Source of the DNA: Charina bottae
Taxonomy: Eukaryota; Chordata; Lepidosauria; Squamata; Charinaidae
Direction of reading: 5' to 3'
Length of the DNA stretch: 64,000 nt
NCBI GenBank assembly: GCA_023362775.1
Contig: JALMGJ010000004.1
Span: 84,474,298 to 84,538,297 of the forward strand
In this document: piece by piece, positions 1-11,952 of the stretch
How the letters are laid out: each line of letters begins with the position of its first letter
How positions within the stretch are numbered: the stretch's first letter is position 1
The notes under the pieces: generated by a model
Databases searched by the model: none
Seen by the model: only the letters and a program-made list of their open reading frames with translations
What the model was told of the DNA's origin: nothing
Translations under genes and position numbers: made by a program

Positions 1-6
1 GTCAAT

Positions 7-285
7 AGCCTGGCAATTCTGAAAAGCAAGCGAAACAGTGAGAGGTTATTTTTATTTTTTGTTTAACAGTTGTTGTTTTTAATTGGAGTAGTACACTTTC
101 TACATTTCTACAGATCAGAGGAAGCAAAGTTATCCTACCCCACAAAAAGAAGTCAATATTCATTCTTTTGGTGTCATACTAAGCCTGGGACCCATAAAAA
201 GCAAGTAAAAGAGTAGGAGCTTATTTTGTAAAAAATAGTTTTTGAAAGTTTGTATTTTTAAATTGACTAGTACACTTCCTATAGT
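7..285. repeat. Ancient diverged tandem duplication (two units about 175 bp apart)
   Basis: The stretch at about 7-117 and the stretch at about 181-285 share the same order of words: agcctgg, aaaagcaag, a run of gaaa/aaag, a T-rich block, ttgtttttaattg-like sequence and tagtacactt. The copies differ at many positions, so the duplication is old. The array may continue left of the window. No coding sense is visible. Confidence 0.5.
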
Positions 286-660
286 TCCTTTGTGGCCATT
301 TTGGAGGCTGTTATGGTGTCTTTTACATTATGCTTGCTATTTCTGTCTTAAAAGAGATAAAGAAGGATATTTCAAATAATTTTTGCAGTAAAAGCCTTAA
401 AGATATCACGTCCTCTAACAGGTCTGCCATTTCTATTGTTTTCATCCTATTCTGCTCCAAATGGAGCAGCTTCTGGCAGCTTGAAGTGTTCTACTTTTAG
501 TGTGTGATTTTCCCCCCCAAAGTAAATCTCAAAGCTGCTGTAATCAAATTTGGTTGCCCTTGAAACTTGAATAACAACTTAAAATGAATAATGTCTTCCT
601 TGATTCTCAAATCTGCATTCTGAATCACATTGGAACTGATTGACACTGACCTAAAAAAGC
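286..660. other. Unassigned AT-rich sequence
   Basis: No recognisable gene or repeat. The short frames here are not supported by any codon pattern or protein family. Confidence 0.5.
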
Positions 661-731
661 ATGTGTGTGTTTGTGTGTGTGTGTGTGTGTGTATGTGTGT
701 GTGCGCGCGCGTGCGTGCATGCATGCACGCA
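661..731. repeat. (TG)n/(GC)n microsatellite
   Basis: An uninterrupted TG tract passes into gcgcgcgcgtgcgtgcatgc. The alternating purine-pyrimidine run could form Z-DNA, which is an inference from composition only. A histidine/threonine-rich antisense frame over it is a by-product of the repeat. Confidence 0.9.
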
Positions 732-1393
732 CCACCAGGGACTTCAAAGTTCACTTTTCTAATTGATTCCCTCAAAATATAAACACCAAAGACATTTGGA
801 GAAAAGTGAATTTCACCTAAAGAGGAACCATTATGCTTTTTATGTTTATCACATAAAAGTGATGCTCAAAGAAATAAAGCCAGGACAAAACACCTGCAGG
901 AAAACTGGATGAATTTGCAGGTTTTAGCATGAGTAATAAAGTTGCTGCTACATGCTGTGGAATGTCTGCCATTTAGGCCGAACCCATAATGATGATGGGT
1001 GAGGTCCTACAATAGTTTTGCATACTATTGAGTTTGGAGATCCGAAAAAGGTGAATAGCCTTCTCTCTAGTTTGAATTCTGCTATCTGTAGCCTTGACCC
1101 ATGCTCCTGGCTTCTTAAGCAGCTAGATGGGGATGAACAGCTGATAATCAATGGTTCCTGAGAGAGGATGAATGCTACCTGTCTTAAAGGAGACTGAAGA
1201 TCCTGGATCCATCTGTGTTTGATAACTTTCACTTGTTTTCCAACCTTTCCTTTTTGGGAAAGAGTATGAGAAAGGTGGCAAATCAAGTAGAGAGGTTCCT
1301 AGAGAAGCAAATTATCTGGGTTCAGGGTTTTACATGTCGTGACTCAGCTACCTGTCTGTTGTGACCTGTAGATATAATAATTTTTATTCAGGG
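732..1393. other. Unassigned single-copy sequence
   Basis: No gene or repeat recognised. A 112-codon antisense open frame (948-1286) has no recognisable domain and no splice or start context that supports it. Confidence 0.5.
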
Positions 1394-1454
1394 ATTTCCT
1401 TCCTTCCTTCCTTCCTTCCTTCCTTCCTTCCTTCCTTCCTTCCTTCCTTCCTTC
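1394..1454. repeat. (TTCC)n microsatellite
   Basis: About fourteen tandem ttcc units, nearly perfect. Confidence 0.95.
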
Positions 1455-1689
1455 CCTCATTCCCTGAGACCTTAAAATTATTTCAAGGGTTCCTCCAGGG
1501 TAAAGGTTAAGAAAAGATGATTTGTATAGGAAGAAACAAGCTCAGATAAAGTGCTACCAAGATGGAGTTGCTAGTTATCAGTAAACATTTGAGCAATTTA
1601 ACAACATTTGTCCAGGTAGTTACTATCATGTAACTTTTGGGACCTTTTGGATTCTTGACTTCTTCTCAAGCAAGAGGTGAGAGCTGTGC

Positions 1690-2160
1690 CCAGGTGAAGT
1701 TTCACTCAGCTTCTTCAGCTGGTGCTGCAGTTATCCTACCTTGACCAGGATGCTCTGACATCAGTTACTCATGCCCTGTTCACCACCCAATTAGATTACT
1801 GCAAAGTGCTCAATATAGGTTGCCTTTGGAAACAACTCGGAAACTGCAGCAGATACAAAAGCAATGACTAGATACTTTGTGGAACAGTTGCATCATTGCA
1901 GAATAACACCATTCTTAAATTTTCTGCATTGGTTACCAGTAGTCCTTCTGGCCCTTTTCGAAGTACTTTCATCTCCTTTAAAGCCATTTATGGCACAGCA
2001 TCAGGGTACATGAGACAATGCCTTCAGAATTAAATCTCCCTGTCCAGTGCTGTCATATAGGGAGGACCTGCTGAGAATATCCCTTCTCAAGAAGTACATG
2101 AAGTATGAACGATGTGACAGGCCATCTCTATGGTACAGACCTGATAAAAGAATGAGCTAT
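1690..2160 (+). pseudogene. CR1/L2-group LINE fragment, degenerate RT C-terminal region
   Basis: Translating in changing frames gives pieces typical of the C-terminal RT region of CR1/L2 LINEs: a segment like VTHALFTTQLDYC, then CRYKS-type remnants, then FLHWLPV followed by FEVLS and a KAL-like stretch. In intact elements these read as the 'ALVTSRLDYCN' and 'LHWLPV...FKVLLLTYKAL' blocks. Many frameshifts and stops make it a fossil. No target-site duplication is visible. The boundaries are approximate. Confidence 0.7.
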
Positions 2161-2790
2161 TCTGATAAATATTTTGTGCAACTATTAATTTTACATATAA
2201 ATAAAACTATAATGTAACAATTATTTTCCTTTACCTATTTTATAAGATAAATAGTTTATGTTAACAAAATTGCCTTAATCTTGCTCTAATGTCTTCACAT
2301 TTTATTCCAATACACAGTAAGGTACATTATTATGAAAACCTAATTATTCAGTCAATGAACTACATTGATCAAGATATAGTAATTAAGATTGAAAATTTAA
2401 ATAGCAAACTTTGTTGATCGTCTGTATTTTAGGTAGTTACAAACTGTTTTAGGCTTACCAATCGAAGAGATTGTTTTAGGCTTATTCAGTCTTGCATCCT
2501 TTACCTATATAGGAATTAAAGGAATTAAGATCTAACAATGTGGAGGTTATCAAGAATAAAGATACTTACAGACATTTGTATTAGTTGTAAAAGGATTTTC
2601 ATCACAATGTTTTTAGAAAGTTGTCCTTAAAAAAAGAAAACACAAAGCAGTGTTAAAATTGCTCTTAAATTTATTTTTCATGAACATGAACCAGAATGTA
2701 CTTAAGGTTCAGTGTTGCTGATTCATACATATGTAATACATATATATTCAGTTTCATATTTATTTTGGTCACTGACCAATACAACAACAA
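2161..2790. other. Unassigned AT-rich sequence
   Basis: Low-complexity AT-rich DNA with short poly-A and poly-T runs. Nothing recognisable. Confidence 0.5.

Positions 2791-2845
<55 letters not shown>
2791..2845. repeat. (ATC)n microsatellite
   Basis: About eighteen tandem atc units following three aac units. The sequence just to the right (cttatatgccactcgactcc) resembles the antisense 3' end of a squamate LINE or SINE, so the repeat may have begun as a retroposon tail. The polyisoleucine and polymethionine frames over it are artefacts. Confidence 0.9.
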
Positions 2846-3671
2846 TTATATGCCACTCGACTCCCAGAGACTCTGAGTATTATAGAACACCACAACCACC
2901 ATAGATAGCATATAACATACAAAGTTATAGTGTTTCTCTAAAAACTATAAAAGCTAAAGCTAATGTAAAAGAGTTAAGAAAGTTGAGGTAAGCTGTGCCA
3001 CTTAAGAATAGTAAATACACAAACATTTTAGTTATGTAGACCTATTGCTACCTATTTTCTATAAAGTTCTTACTCTTTTGGATAGCCTCTGAGCAAATTT
3101 TTGCCACCTAAGCTGTAACATCAGGAGAGCTGTCCTTCAGTAGCAAATGGAAATAAAATTTTGTGGGTTTTCCTACCAGTCTCTTAATGAGTATAATAAT
3201 CCTCATGCTTATGGCTTGCTCTTAAAGAGGATAGCTTACAAGAACATATGCCATTCTCCTTCTCCATAAGGTCAAACTCTTTCAGAATAAGGGGTCTTGT
3301 GGTATTTGCCCTTTGTTACTGCAGAAGGAAAGGAATTAGTGTGTGCCCTAAAGAAAGCCCATCTGAGTTTATAGAAGGTTAAATTACATAGGTATTTAGC
3401 AGGAGCTCTAGCAGGGGCTTCTAGTAACATACATTAAAAATATGGGACTTGTGATAAATCTTTCTGGGATTCCATATTTCATAGGCTGTCCTTGATTTAA
3501 CTACATTCTCAGAATCCTCATAGCCCATGGATTTAAAAATTCAAGTGAGAGTCCACATGTATTATTATTTTTTTCCTCACAGGTTAATTGCCAAGTGTCT
3601 TTGTACTTATCCAGTAATAACAGTAGCAATAAAGCACTGGGGGTTAATAAGACTCTAACTCAGGTGAACAG
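2846..3671. other. Unassigned sequence
   Basis: AT-rich DNA without a recognised gene or repeat, apart from the possible retroposon tail at about 2846-2890. Confidence 0.5.
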
Positions 3672-3673
3672 TA

Positions 3674-4592
3674 CAGGTAGTCCTCATTTAGTGACCACAG
3701 TTGGGACCAGCAACTCAGTCACTAAGCAAATCAGTCACTAAGTGGGAATTCACATGACTGTGATTGTGTTTTCAGGCTCAAAACTGACAAGAGTAATCAG
3801 TTTCACACCTTTGGCTTTTGTTTGTCTCCTAATCACTCCCCCACCCTTTGGAATACTCACCCCAGTGCTGGAAAATTAAAAAGAAGGGAATTGGTGTTTG
3901 TATTTGCATTTATTGAAGAGGAAAGGATTAGAAGAGAGTAAGCAGGCACACAATGGGGAATATAAAGTACAGTACGTTGAAAGCAATGTGTTTGTGCTGG
4001 CAGCTGCAAGCATCCGCTGCTCCTCTCTGGCACCCTTACTCCTGCTTGGCCATGGGGGAGACCAGGTGTCTGCCTTGGAAAGACATCCATCAGTTCCTGC
4101 ACATCTCCTCCCAACTAGCCCCAGATCCAAAGGGACCCAAAGGGGCACATTCCCAGCCCTGTTTGACATTCTGAATTACACGTGGCTGGAGTCTCCACTC
4201 CAGTGCACTTGCAAAGAGAATGTGCCTGCAGGTGGTTGTCTGGCTGGCTTAGGTCATGCTGGCTCAGGAGCCAAGTTGGCTTTTTCTGTTTTGGCAGGGT
4301 GGGAGCTGCGGGGGAAAGTTAACTGGCCTTGGCAAAAAGATGGAGCCCTCATGGTGATGGTTGCTTCAGAGTGATTGATGGCTCCTTTGCAGTCCCCTCC
4401 TTATAGTCAAACTGAAAAAAACAAAAAAAAAACAGGTCAGACACAGGACCTGACTGTAATGGTGATCACGTGACTAAGGGACCCTGAGGATGTCATAAAT
4501 GGTTATAAATTGGTTGTAAAGTTCTGTTTTTTCAGCACTGTTGTAAGTTTGAACAGTTGCTGAACAAGTGGTCGGTAAGCGAGGACTACCTG
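3674..4592. mobile_element. MITE with terminal inverted repeats and TA target duplication (Tc1/mariner-pogo-like)
   Basis: The left end reads caggtagtcctcatttagtg, and the right end is its near inverse complement, ending gaggactacctg. TA flanks both ends (3672-3673 and 4593-4594). TA duplication and this TIR type point to the Tc1/mariner/pogo superfamily. The inner flanks repeat words such as 'agtcactaag' and 'gtcataaatggttataaattggttgtaa', typical of a self-complementary MITE. No transposase frame is present. The middle part (about 3800-4440) is richer in GC and carries a 158-codon open frame on the + strand (3898-4374) with no recognisable domain. It may be captured or inserted DNA. A second copy is at 40988-42362. 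Confidence 0.8.
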
Positions 4593-4594
4593 TA

Positions 4595-6188
4595 TTCTGA
4601 ACCAGGTTTGAATTACTGGATACCTTGACTACAAACCATCTAATTGGTAATGCTGATTACAGAAACTGTTATTAAGAGATATTGCTTTCTTTTTGTGGTG
4701 TTGTTGTTTCTGTAACTCCGTGATACCTGTTCAGACTTGCATAGGAGTAGAGTGCTCTTTGATTGGAAGGTTAGATTGCAAGTGCATGATATTTGTATTA
4801 ATTGGTAGGAAGTTTTAGTATTTGTTTTTTATACCTATCTGTATTTAGCTTTTGGGGAGCTGTTTCATTAGTTGATATTGTTAGCAGCCTAGAGGCTATG
4901 GGAATGAGTGTCATACAAAATAACTATGTGCAGTTATTTAAGTAGCCCATTAAAATGCACCTATTGATACTCCAAACTTTTTTCTTGGTTCCTGTTAACC
5001 GAGTTAGGTTATTATATACTTTTGAATGTTTGTATGTATGTATTACTGTATTTCCTACCACAATCCAATACTACTCTTGGTTGAATGTTTTATGCAGACC
5101 TTTATGATTATAGAACACTAGGAGACCTGAATAAATTGAAATTTACCATTCAAGAATTTTAACAATTTAGTATTGTTAATGCTTAATCCTTTAGAGTCTG
5201 CAAATAGAACAAGCAGTCATCCAGATTATATTGATTTTGGCTGCAATCCTGCACATTGGTTGCTTAAATCCCATTGATCCCACAGAGAATTAAGTAGCCT
5301 AACTGTGCACAGGATTTAAGTATATATTAATAAAGAGCTTATTTCTCAAAGGTGTTGAGAATGAAAGTATTTAATCCAGTGTGGGAGATCTTGTGTGTAT
5401 TGAGCTATCACTCTCATACTGGCATGGTCTAGATGTCTTAGTAGGTTCTGTAACTATTGAAATCAGTATATGGTGCTATAATTTTAGATATGCAAATTAT
5501 TTTATATTAAGCTCTCATAGCATAGCCCTATTCATGCTTAGAAATAAATTTCACTCAGTGAAGTAAGTTCAAAGATATTTATTCCCTAGGAAACATGTTT
5601 AGAATAATTACTTTTGTTACTATCTGAGAAGCAATGGAATTTCTATATAAAAGTCAAGGCATCACAAATCTTGAATGAAGGTCATTTCTTTTAGGCATCC
5701 TAAATAATATCTGTGGTATTTTAAATAATCAGTCTATCATAGAAAATAAATTGTTCTTTTTAAAGAATTAAAATCATTGCATATATTTATATAATAAAAT
5801 ATAATGTTTTTTCTTTAAAAATCATATTGACATTAAATATTATTTGCAACATTTCTCTGTAGCGAAGTTCAAGACTATGCTAGAAAGAATATTAAAATGG
5901 GGGACTGAGTTTCCAGTAGTGTAGTTTGTGATCAGTTTTTTTGTTGTTGACTATGGATATTCTATCATATACAGTAACTGGGCATATTGTAGACATTAAA
6001 TAAAATTGTGATTACTTGATTAAAGATTGTTGTACTTGTTTATTTTGACATTAGCTTAACAGATGTATGTATTTCCATAGAATCCACTGAAATTGGGCGG
6101 CTAATATTTTTAAATAAATAATAATAAAGTTGTTATTATTGAGGTTTAGTGTTGCAGGAAATAATTGTAAAGTAGGTTTAATAACAGG
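4595..6188. other. Unassigned AT-rich sequence
   Basis: About 1.6 kb of AT-rich DNA with no recognised gene or repeat. Confidence 0.5.
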
Positions 6189-7735
6189 TCCCTGATAAAT
6201 ACGATGGTGTGGTCACTGACCTTGAGCCGGACATCCTAGAGAATGAACTCAAGTGGGCCTTAGGAAGCATTACTAACAACAAAGCTAGCGGAGAAGACAG
6301 TATCCCAGCTGAGCTATTTAAAATCCTAAAAGATGATGCTGTTAAAGTGCTGCACTCAATATGCCAACAAATTTGTAAAACTCAACAGTGGCCACAGGAT
6401 TGGAAAAGGTCAGTTTATGTTCCAATTCCAAAGAAGGGCAATGCCAAAGAATGTTCAAACTACCGTACAATTGCACTCATTTCACATGCTACCAAGCTTA
6501 CACTCAAAATCCTACAACCTAGGCTTCAGCAGTATGTGAACCAAGAACTACCAGAAGTGCAAGCTGGGTTTCAAAGAGGCAGAGGAACTAGGGATCAGAT
6601 TGCCAACATTCGCTGGATCATGGAAAAAGCAAGAGAGTTCCAGAAAAACATCTACTTCTGCTTCATTGACTACACTAAAGCCTTTGATTGTGTGGATCAC
6701 AACAAACTGTGGCAAATTCTTAAAGAGATGGGAGTACCAGACCACCTTACCTGTCTCCTGAGAAACCTGTATGCGGGTCAAGAAGCAACAGTTAGAACCG
6801 GACATGGAACAACCAACTGGTTCAAAATTGGGAAAGGAGTACGACAAGGCTGTATATTATCACCCTGCTTATTTAACTTATATGCAGAGTACATCATGAG
6901 AAATGCCGGGCTGGATGAATCACAAGCCGGAGTTAAGATTGCCGGGAGAAATATCAACAACCTCAGATATGCAGACGATACCACCCTAATGGCAGAAAGT
7001 GAAGAGGAACTAAAGAGCCTCTTGATGAGGGTAAAAGAGGAGAATGCAAAAGCTGGCTTGAAACTCAACATTAAAAAAACTCACATCATGGCATCTGGTC
7101 CCATCACTTCCTGGCAAATAGAAGGGGAAGATATGGAAGCAGTGACAAATTTTATTTTCTTGGGCTCCAAGATCACCGCAGACGGTGACTGCAGCCATGA
7201 AATTTAAAAACGCTTGCTCCTTGGGTGGAAAGCTATGGCAAACATAGACAGCATATTAAAAAGCATAGACATCACCTTGCCGACAAAGGTCCGTATAGTT
7301 AAAGCTATGGTTTTTCCAGTAGTAATGTATGGCTGTGAGAGTTGGACCATAAGGAAGGCTGAGCACCAAAGAAGTGATGCTTTCAAGCTGTGGTGCTGGA
7401 GAAGACTTTGAGAGTCCCTTGGACTGCAAGAAGGTCGAATCAGTCAATCCTAAAGGAAATCAACCCTGACTGCTCATTGGAAGGACAGATATTGAAGCTG
7501 AAACTCAAATAATGTGAAGAGAGGACTCACTGGAAAAGACCCTGATGCTGGGAAAGACTGAGGGCAAAAGGAGAAGGGGACGGCAGAGGATGTGATGGTT
7601 AGATAGCATCACCAATGTAATGACCATGAATTTGAGTAAACTCTGGGAGACAGTAGAGGACAGAAAGGCCTGGTGTGCTATGGTCCATGAGGTTATGAAG
7701 TGTCAGACACGACTAAATGACTGAACAACAACAAC
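6189..7735 (+). mobile_element. BovB LINE (RTE clade), 5'-truncated copy
   Basis: The insertion starts inside the region between endonuclease and RT and runs to the BovB 3' end, finishing in tgactgaacaacaacaacaa. It aligns almost codon for codon with the copy at 37844-39538 on the other strand. The endonuclease is absent because of 5' truncation, the usual product of incomplete target-primed reverse transcription. No clear target-site duplication was found. BovB is known for horizontal transfer among squamates, ruminants and other animals, probably by way of parasites. Confidence 0.93.
6209..7735 (+). pseudogene. BovB reverse transcriptase, broken
   Basis: A 332-codon open segment (6209-7207) carries RT motifs in order: RSVYVPIPKKG, QAGFQRGRGTRDQIANIRW, the first catalytic aspartate in FIDYTKAFD, GVRQGCILSPCLFNLY, and the YADD catalytic box in NLRYADDTTLM. 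A TAA stops it at 7205-7207, just after GDCSHEI. The C-terminal domain continues past the stop (MVFPVVMYGCESWTIRKAE at about 7307), with a frameshift near 7411 and a deletion of about 15 bases near 7510 compared with the better copy. It cannot make a full RT. Confidence 0.93.
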
Positions 7736-9099
7736 AAAATAGTACTTCCATGTAGAAGTATTTTAGCTAGCCTTTGCTCAAATTATTTGTTAGCCTTTAC
7801 TCCATATTTATTGTGAATTTTTAGGTTTCAAATGTGAACTTTCCAATTATTGGCACTCAGGCTCCCTGTTATCTTATTTGAGAATTTTTTGGTCCTCCTG
7901 CAGTGTTCAGTTAGCAACATTTGATTAATGTATTTTCTCTTTCTAATCGTTTGTCAAGTATCTTCTCTATGTAACAACTTTAAGTACTTCACACATTGAA
8001 GAAAAGAAGTGGAATAAAAACAAAAACAAAGTTTTCAAAGGGACAGGAAAAGATTCCTAGTCAGAAGAATTGGAAGACAGGGATAAATTTTAAAAAATGA
8101 TGATAATACTAAAAGATTTAATGAAAATTAGGTGTTATGATATGGTATGAATGAATATACATGTGTGATATAGGAAAGCTTCTGGTGAATTAATTGCAGC
8201 AGAATTTTGGGTGCAAAAGTGTTAGTAAACGATCTCTTCATTTTCACAGTAACAAGACTGATTTATCAAAAGGACATGCAGCTCCTGATATTCTGAGTCA
8301 TCTCATCTTATTTCTACTATTTTCTTGCTTGGGAAATATAATTTCTAGCAAAAATCAATATTATAGGTTTTTTCACACAATAAGATCAAGCTTCAATATT
8401 TAGGGGACTAAGGAGAGCAGGATAAAAGAAGAAAAACTTAATGCAATATACTGTATTATATATATAGTACATTTAAGTCTAAGATTTAAAAGTTAAGTTT
8501 CTGTTTAGAGCAGACATCTTTCTTTTCCCTTTAGACCAAGCCCCAGGGAAACAGTGGCTATTTTGTATGTCACATTAAACCAGAATTGATTGCTACAATT
8601 TGTTATTTCTTGCCTGTAGAAGCAACTAAAACAACCCACAAAAACTCTTTGTTTCTAGCTGTACCTGCTTCTAATTCTATACTGTAAGGAGGTGAATAAG
8701 TAGGAGAATAAGCCAGTTAACATGTCACAGAAACCATGGAAGCAACTGTAGTTTGCTTATCAGCATCTGTGACCACATCCAATCTAAAGGATGCAAACAG
8801 AGTATATAGTTTCTTAAGCCAAGGTCAGGAACAGAGGAACCATTTACAATAAAAACTGTAGCATGATTACAGATTCAGTCCAAGGGATAAAACAAACTGA
8901 GATTCAGAACCAAAAGATTAGCCATGACAATTAATCCAGAATGGATTGGAGTTCAGGACTCTGAAGAGTATGTTGGAGTCAGGAAAACAAAGAAATATGC
9001 AAGTAATGATCTTAGCAACAGTCTGCTTTCTCCCAGGTTTTTAATGAAGAAGTAGTACATAGCTCCACTTTAATGTATCTGGAGTTTATGGGTTATCCT
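7736..9099. other. Unassigned sequence
   Basis: No recognised gene or repeat. A 69-codon frame at 8194-8403 has no domain and lies in AT-rich DNA. Confidence 0.5.
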
Positions 9100-9640
9100 G
9101 GATTATAGCCAACTAGAATAACCAAGCAACCAAGGCCTTGATTGAGTCATGCTGCAGAGCTTCAGGAATAACCTTAAGTCCTCTCTGGAACCTAATTGGG
9201 ATCATCAAGCTCTTGGGGCAGATGTATTGAAAGGGGACCACCCAAAAAGAATTCCAAGGCTAACAGGGAGTGATCTGCCATGACAAGGGACTGATGGAAG
9301 CCTCACACAACTCCATATTGGGTTGCTACTGCCCTGATACAAAAACCCAATCTAGTGTATGACCTCTGCAGTGGGTCAGACCATCAATAACCTGGATCAA
9401 GTACATGGTGGCTATGAATTCCTAAACCACCTCTGACCTCAGGCCCAGAGAATGCAGTTTGAAGTCCCCCAGCACCATAAGTCTAGAGAACTCCACCACC
9501 AGCATGGTAACCAGCCACAGTGTCAAACAACTCAGGCAGGGAAGCTGTTTTGTAGTAGGGAGGCTGGTACAAAAGCAGCAAACCCATCTGATCCTTAAGC
9601 CCAACTTCACAAACTTACTTCTTACTTTCCCTACCTATAC
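9100..9640 (-). pseudogene. CR1-group LINE endonuclease fragment, antisense
   Basis: On the minus strand around 9460 the translation contains SRLMVLGDFKLHSLG. This matches the 'VLGDFNLP' block of the CR1/L2 apurinic-type endonuclease, where D and N are catalytic; here N is changed to K. The same block, better kept, is at 59100-59170, and the nucleotide texts around them ('gaagtcccccag.accataagtct') align. Frameshifts and stops are frequent. Confidence 0.7.
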
Positions 9641-10330
9641 ACAGCTATACTACCTCCTGGCCCTTACTTTCTCACTTAGGTGGCCAGAAAAGAGAGGAAC
9701 ACACTCACTACTTCACCAGGTAAGGCAGAAACCAGGAGGAGCTGAAAAAAACTTTGGAGCTGCCATCAGCGACAACAAGAAGCTCCTGTCCCTCTGAGTC
9801 TCATGGTAGTTGGGCAGCATGAAGAAAATGGCTGCTATGAGTATGGCAGGCTACCCAAGAACTACAGGACATAGGATGGCTCTCTTGCAAGACTATCATC
9901 CTACTTCTGCTGCTGCCAGTCCCATCAGTAAGCACAAACCTTATGGCACACCAAGTTTATCACCACTGCTGCATAACCCAAAAGGCACATCTGAAGCAGA
10001 CACAGTTCCATTTGCACTGTCATCCTCAGTGCAGTGAGCCCCAAGTCCATCTTGAATCACCACCTCCTTGCCTGCCACACCATGGCAGCTCCAAACATCT
10101 GATCCATGGTGCTAGATCAGTGGCCCTGCTGCCAGCTCAGAAGGAAAGGTTGCAGGTCCCAATGCAGCCTCCAATTCTACTATTTGCCACAGCTTTTGAA
10201 AAACCCTGCATCTGTTTGGCTGACTGCTCCAAGGCTCTGCACCATCCTGGCCTCCAAAGCTCAGGGACTGCTGCCATTTATTGTACTGTGCCAGCCCACA
10301 TACAAAAATAGGTCCAGAGTTTCATGAGTC
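9641..10330 (-). other. GC-richer stretch, probably the upstream part of the same CR1 copy
   Basis: This block is clearly richer in GC than its surroundings and lies where the 5'UTR/ORF1 part of an antisense CR1 would be expected, next to the endonuclease fragment. A similar GC-rich block sits in the same relation to the endonuclease fragment at 59.3-59.7 kb. Two overlapping + strand frames (9810-10037, 9943-10311) have no recognisable domain. The assignment is an inference from position. Confidence 0.4.
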
Positions 10331-11099
10331 CTTGTCCAAACCACTAAAATATTTACTGACCCTCACCAACATGCTGAAACTATCCTCAACACACCTATAC
10401 GCACACACAAAGTATATAAATACAAAGTAACTTACAAAGTAAGTTATATCTACACAGTTAAAACATCAAAATATATTTATATGCAGTCATACACAAACAT
10501 TTTTAAAATAAAAAATAACCCCTTGCCAGCTCTTTCGCATTCTAAGCTTCCTTTTCATTACTAGTGCTAAAATAGTACTGTGGCTACAGTATGTAAGAGT
10601 TTGCTGGTTGAAAACCAAGCTGAAATTTGTGTTTTTTTTAAATTACATATTTTATTATTATTACTTCATTTCCTTCAGCTATATAGCTAGATTTCCCTGG
10701 CTCACTGAGAGTTTTTTTTTAATGACGGTTTCCAGTGTTTCATTTTCCCCCACTCACCTTAACTAAACCTTTTACCTTGAGTAACTAGAAATGATGACAG
10801 GCTAGAACCTTGCATTTAGTGTTGTTGTTGTTGTTGTTGTTTTTTTTAAAGCTCTCAGCTAACTAGGGAAAGCTAAATAGTGAAGCTAAATGATGGAATC
10901 CTGCATGTTTTTAAGACCTTAGCTAGCTAAAGAAAATTAGCTTGGTAGCTGTAGGAAAGAAAAGAGGAAATGTTCATCCACTATTCTGTTTAAGACAACC
11001 CTTTATAAAATCTTAGATCAGGGAAATTATGGTCTCAGCTGAGTGGGTGTCCCTTCTTCTATGAAACAGCCAATGAATTACTAGGTTTGGCCTATAAAG
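10331..11099. other. Unassigned AT-rich sequence with a short (GTT)n run
   Basis: No gene or repeat is recognised apart from a (GTT)n run at about 10820-10840. Confidence 0.5.
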
Positions 11100-11385
11100 A
11101 AGTAAAGCTGAAATGGACAAGCGCACAAGGCATTGTAAGAGATAAGAATAATTTCAAACTGCAACAGGAAGCCACACAGGGAGGTCAAATTTATGACGGG
11201 AGGGAGGTGAGTTATGTCTGACTTCATTAATTTCTGCCCTCAGAAAATGGATACTGCCCTGTTCTGGTAACTGGACAATTAGACCATATGAATAAGCCTT
11301 GAGATGCTCCTGCAGCACGAACTTTTGTGAACTGAAGTCCACTGAATTGTATAATTCAGGATTTTCATGATGCAATTTCCTTTTG
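11100..11385. other. Complex single-copy block, candidate conserved non-coding sequence
   Basis: Balanced base composition without low-complexity tracts, between AT-rich DNA and a SINE. No known repeat and no convincing codon pattern was recognised. The 73-codon minus-strand frame has no domain. Conservation cannot be judged from one sequence. Confidence 0.2.
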
Positions 11386-11392
11386 AACTTTT

Positions 11393-11625
11393 TTTTTTAA
11401 TCTGTTCAATCATGTCAGATTCTCAGAGACTGCCTGGACAAGTCCCTGTAGCTTTCTTGGCAAGGTTTTTCAGAAGTGGTTTGCCATTGCCTCCTTTCTA
11501 GGGCTAAGAGAAAGTGACTGGCCCAAGGTCACCCAGCTGGCCTTGTGCCTAGGCAGGACTAGAACTCATGGTCTCCCAGTTTCTAGCCTGATGCCTTAAT
11601 CACTACACCAATCTGGCTTTCTTTT
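11393..11625 (-). mobile_element. tRNA-derived SINE, minus strand
   Basis: Read on the minus strand it starts agccagattggtgtagtgat, continues to a B-box-like gagttctagtcctgcc, then ctgggtgaccttgggccagtcac, and ends with the tail 'ggcaatggcaaaccacttctgaaaaaccttgccaagaaa...'. Head and mid-part match the Sauria SINE head at 21238, but the tail differs. A poly-T run (poly-A on the element strand) lies at its left edge. A second copy is at 14021-14222. Confidence 0.85.
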
Positions 11626-11936
11626 GAACCTATTTCATTCAATAATGGATGTTTTCAGGCAACCAAAAGAACATCCAAAAGTTGACTAATTCTGCCAGTC
11701 ATTTCTGGTTTTGAGGACAGATTTGTATTTATTTGATATTTTCCATTGAGAAAAAGTCTGTTGTATCAAGAATTCAGAATTAAAACCTTCATGATATGAT
11801 TAGTATTTCTGGACTTGGACTTTTGTTGCCCAAGTAGATATGGGCCCAGAATTGTTATCTAGAGACACTGCATCAAGACACTGCAGAGTCTTGTCCCTCT
11901 ATGTATTTCTATTGTAGCTGGTGAATAGCAAATTTA
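11626..11936. other. Unassigned sequence
   Basis: No gene or repeat recognised. Confidence 0.5.
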
Positions 11937-11952
11937 ACATTTAACTCAGGAC

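Noticed and set aside
1394..1454. Short regularly repeated DNA that might suggest a CRISPR array
   Set aside because: A simple tetranucleotide repeat without spacers, in a vertebrate genome.
2671..2922. Polymethionine and polyisoleucine frames
   Set aside because: They are translations of the (ATC)n microsatellite in different frames.
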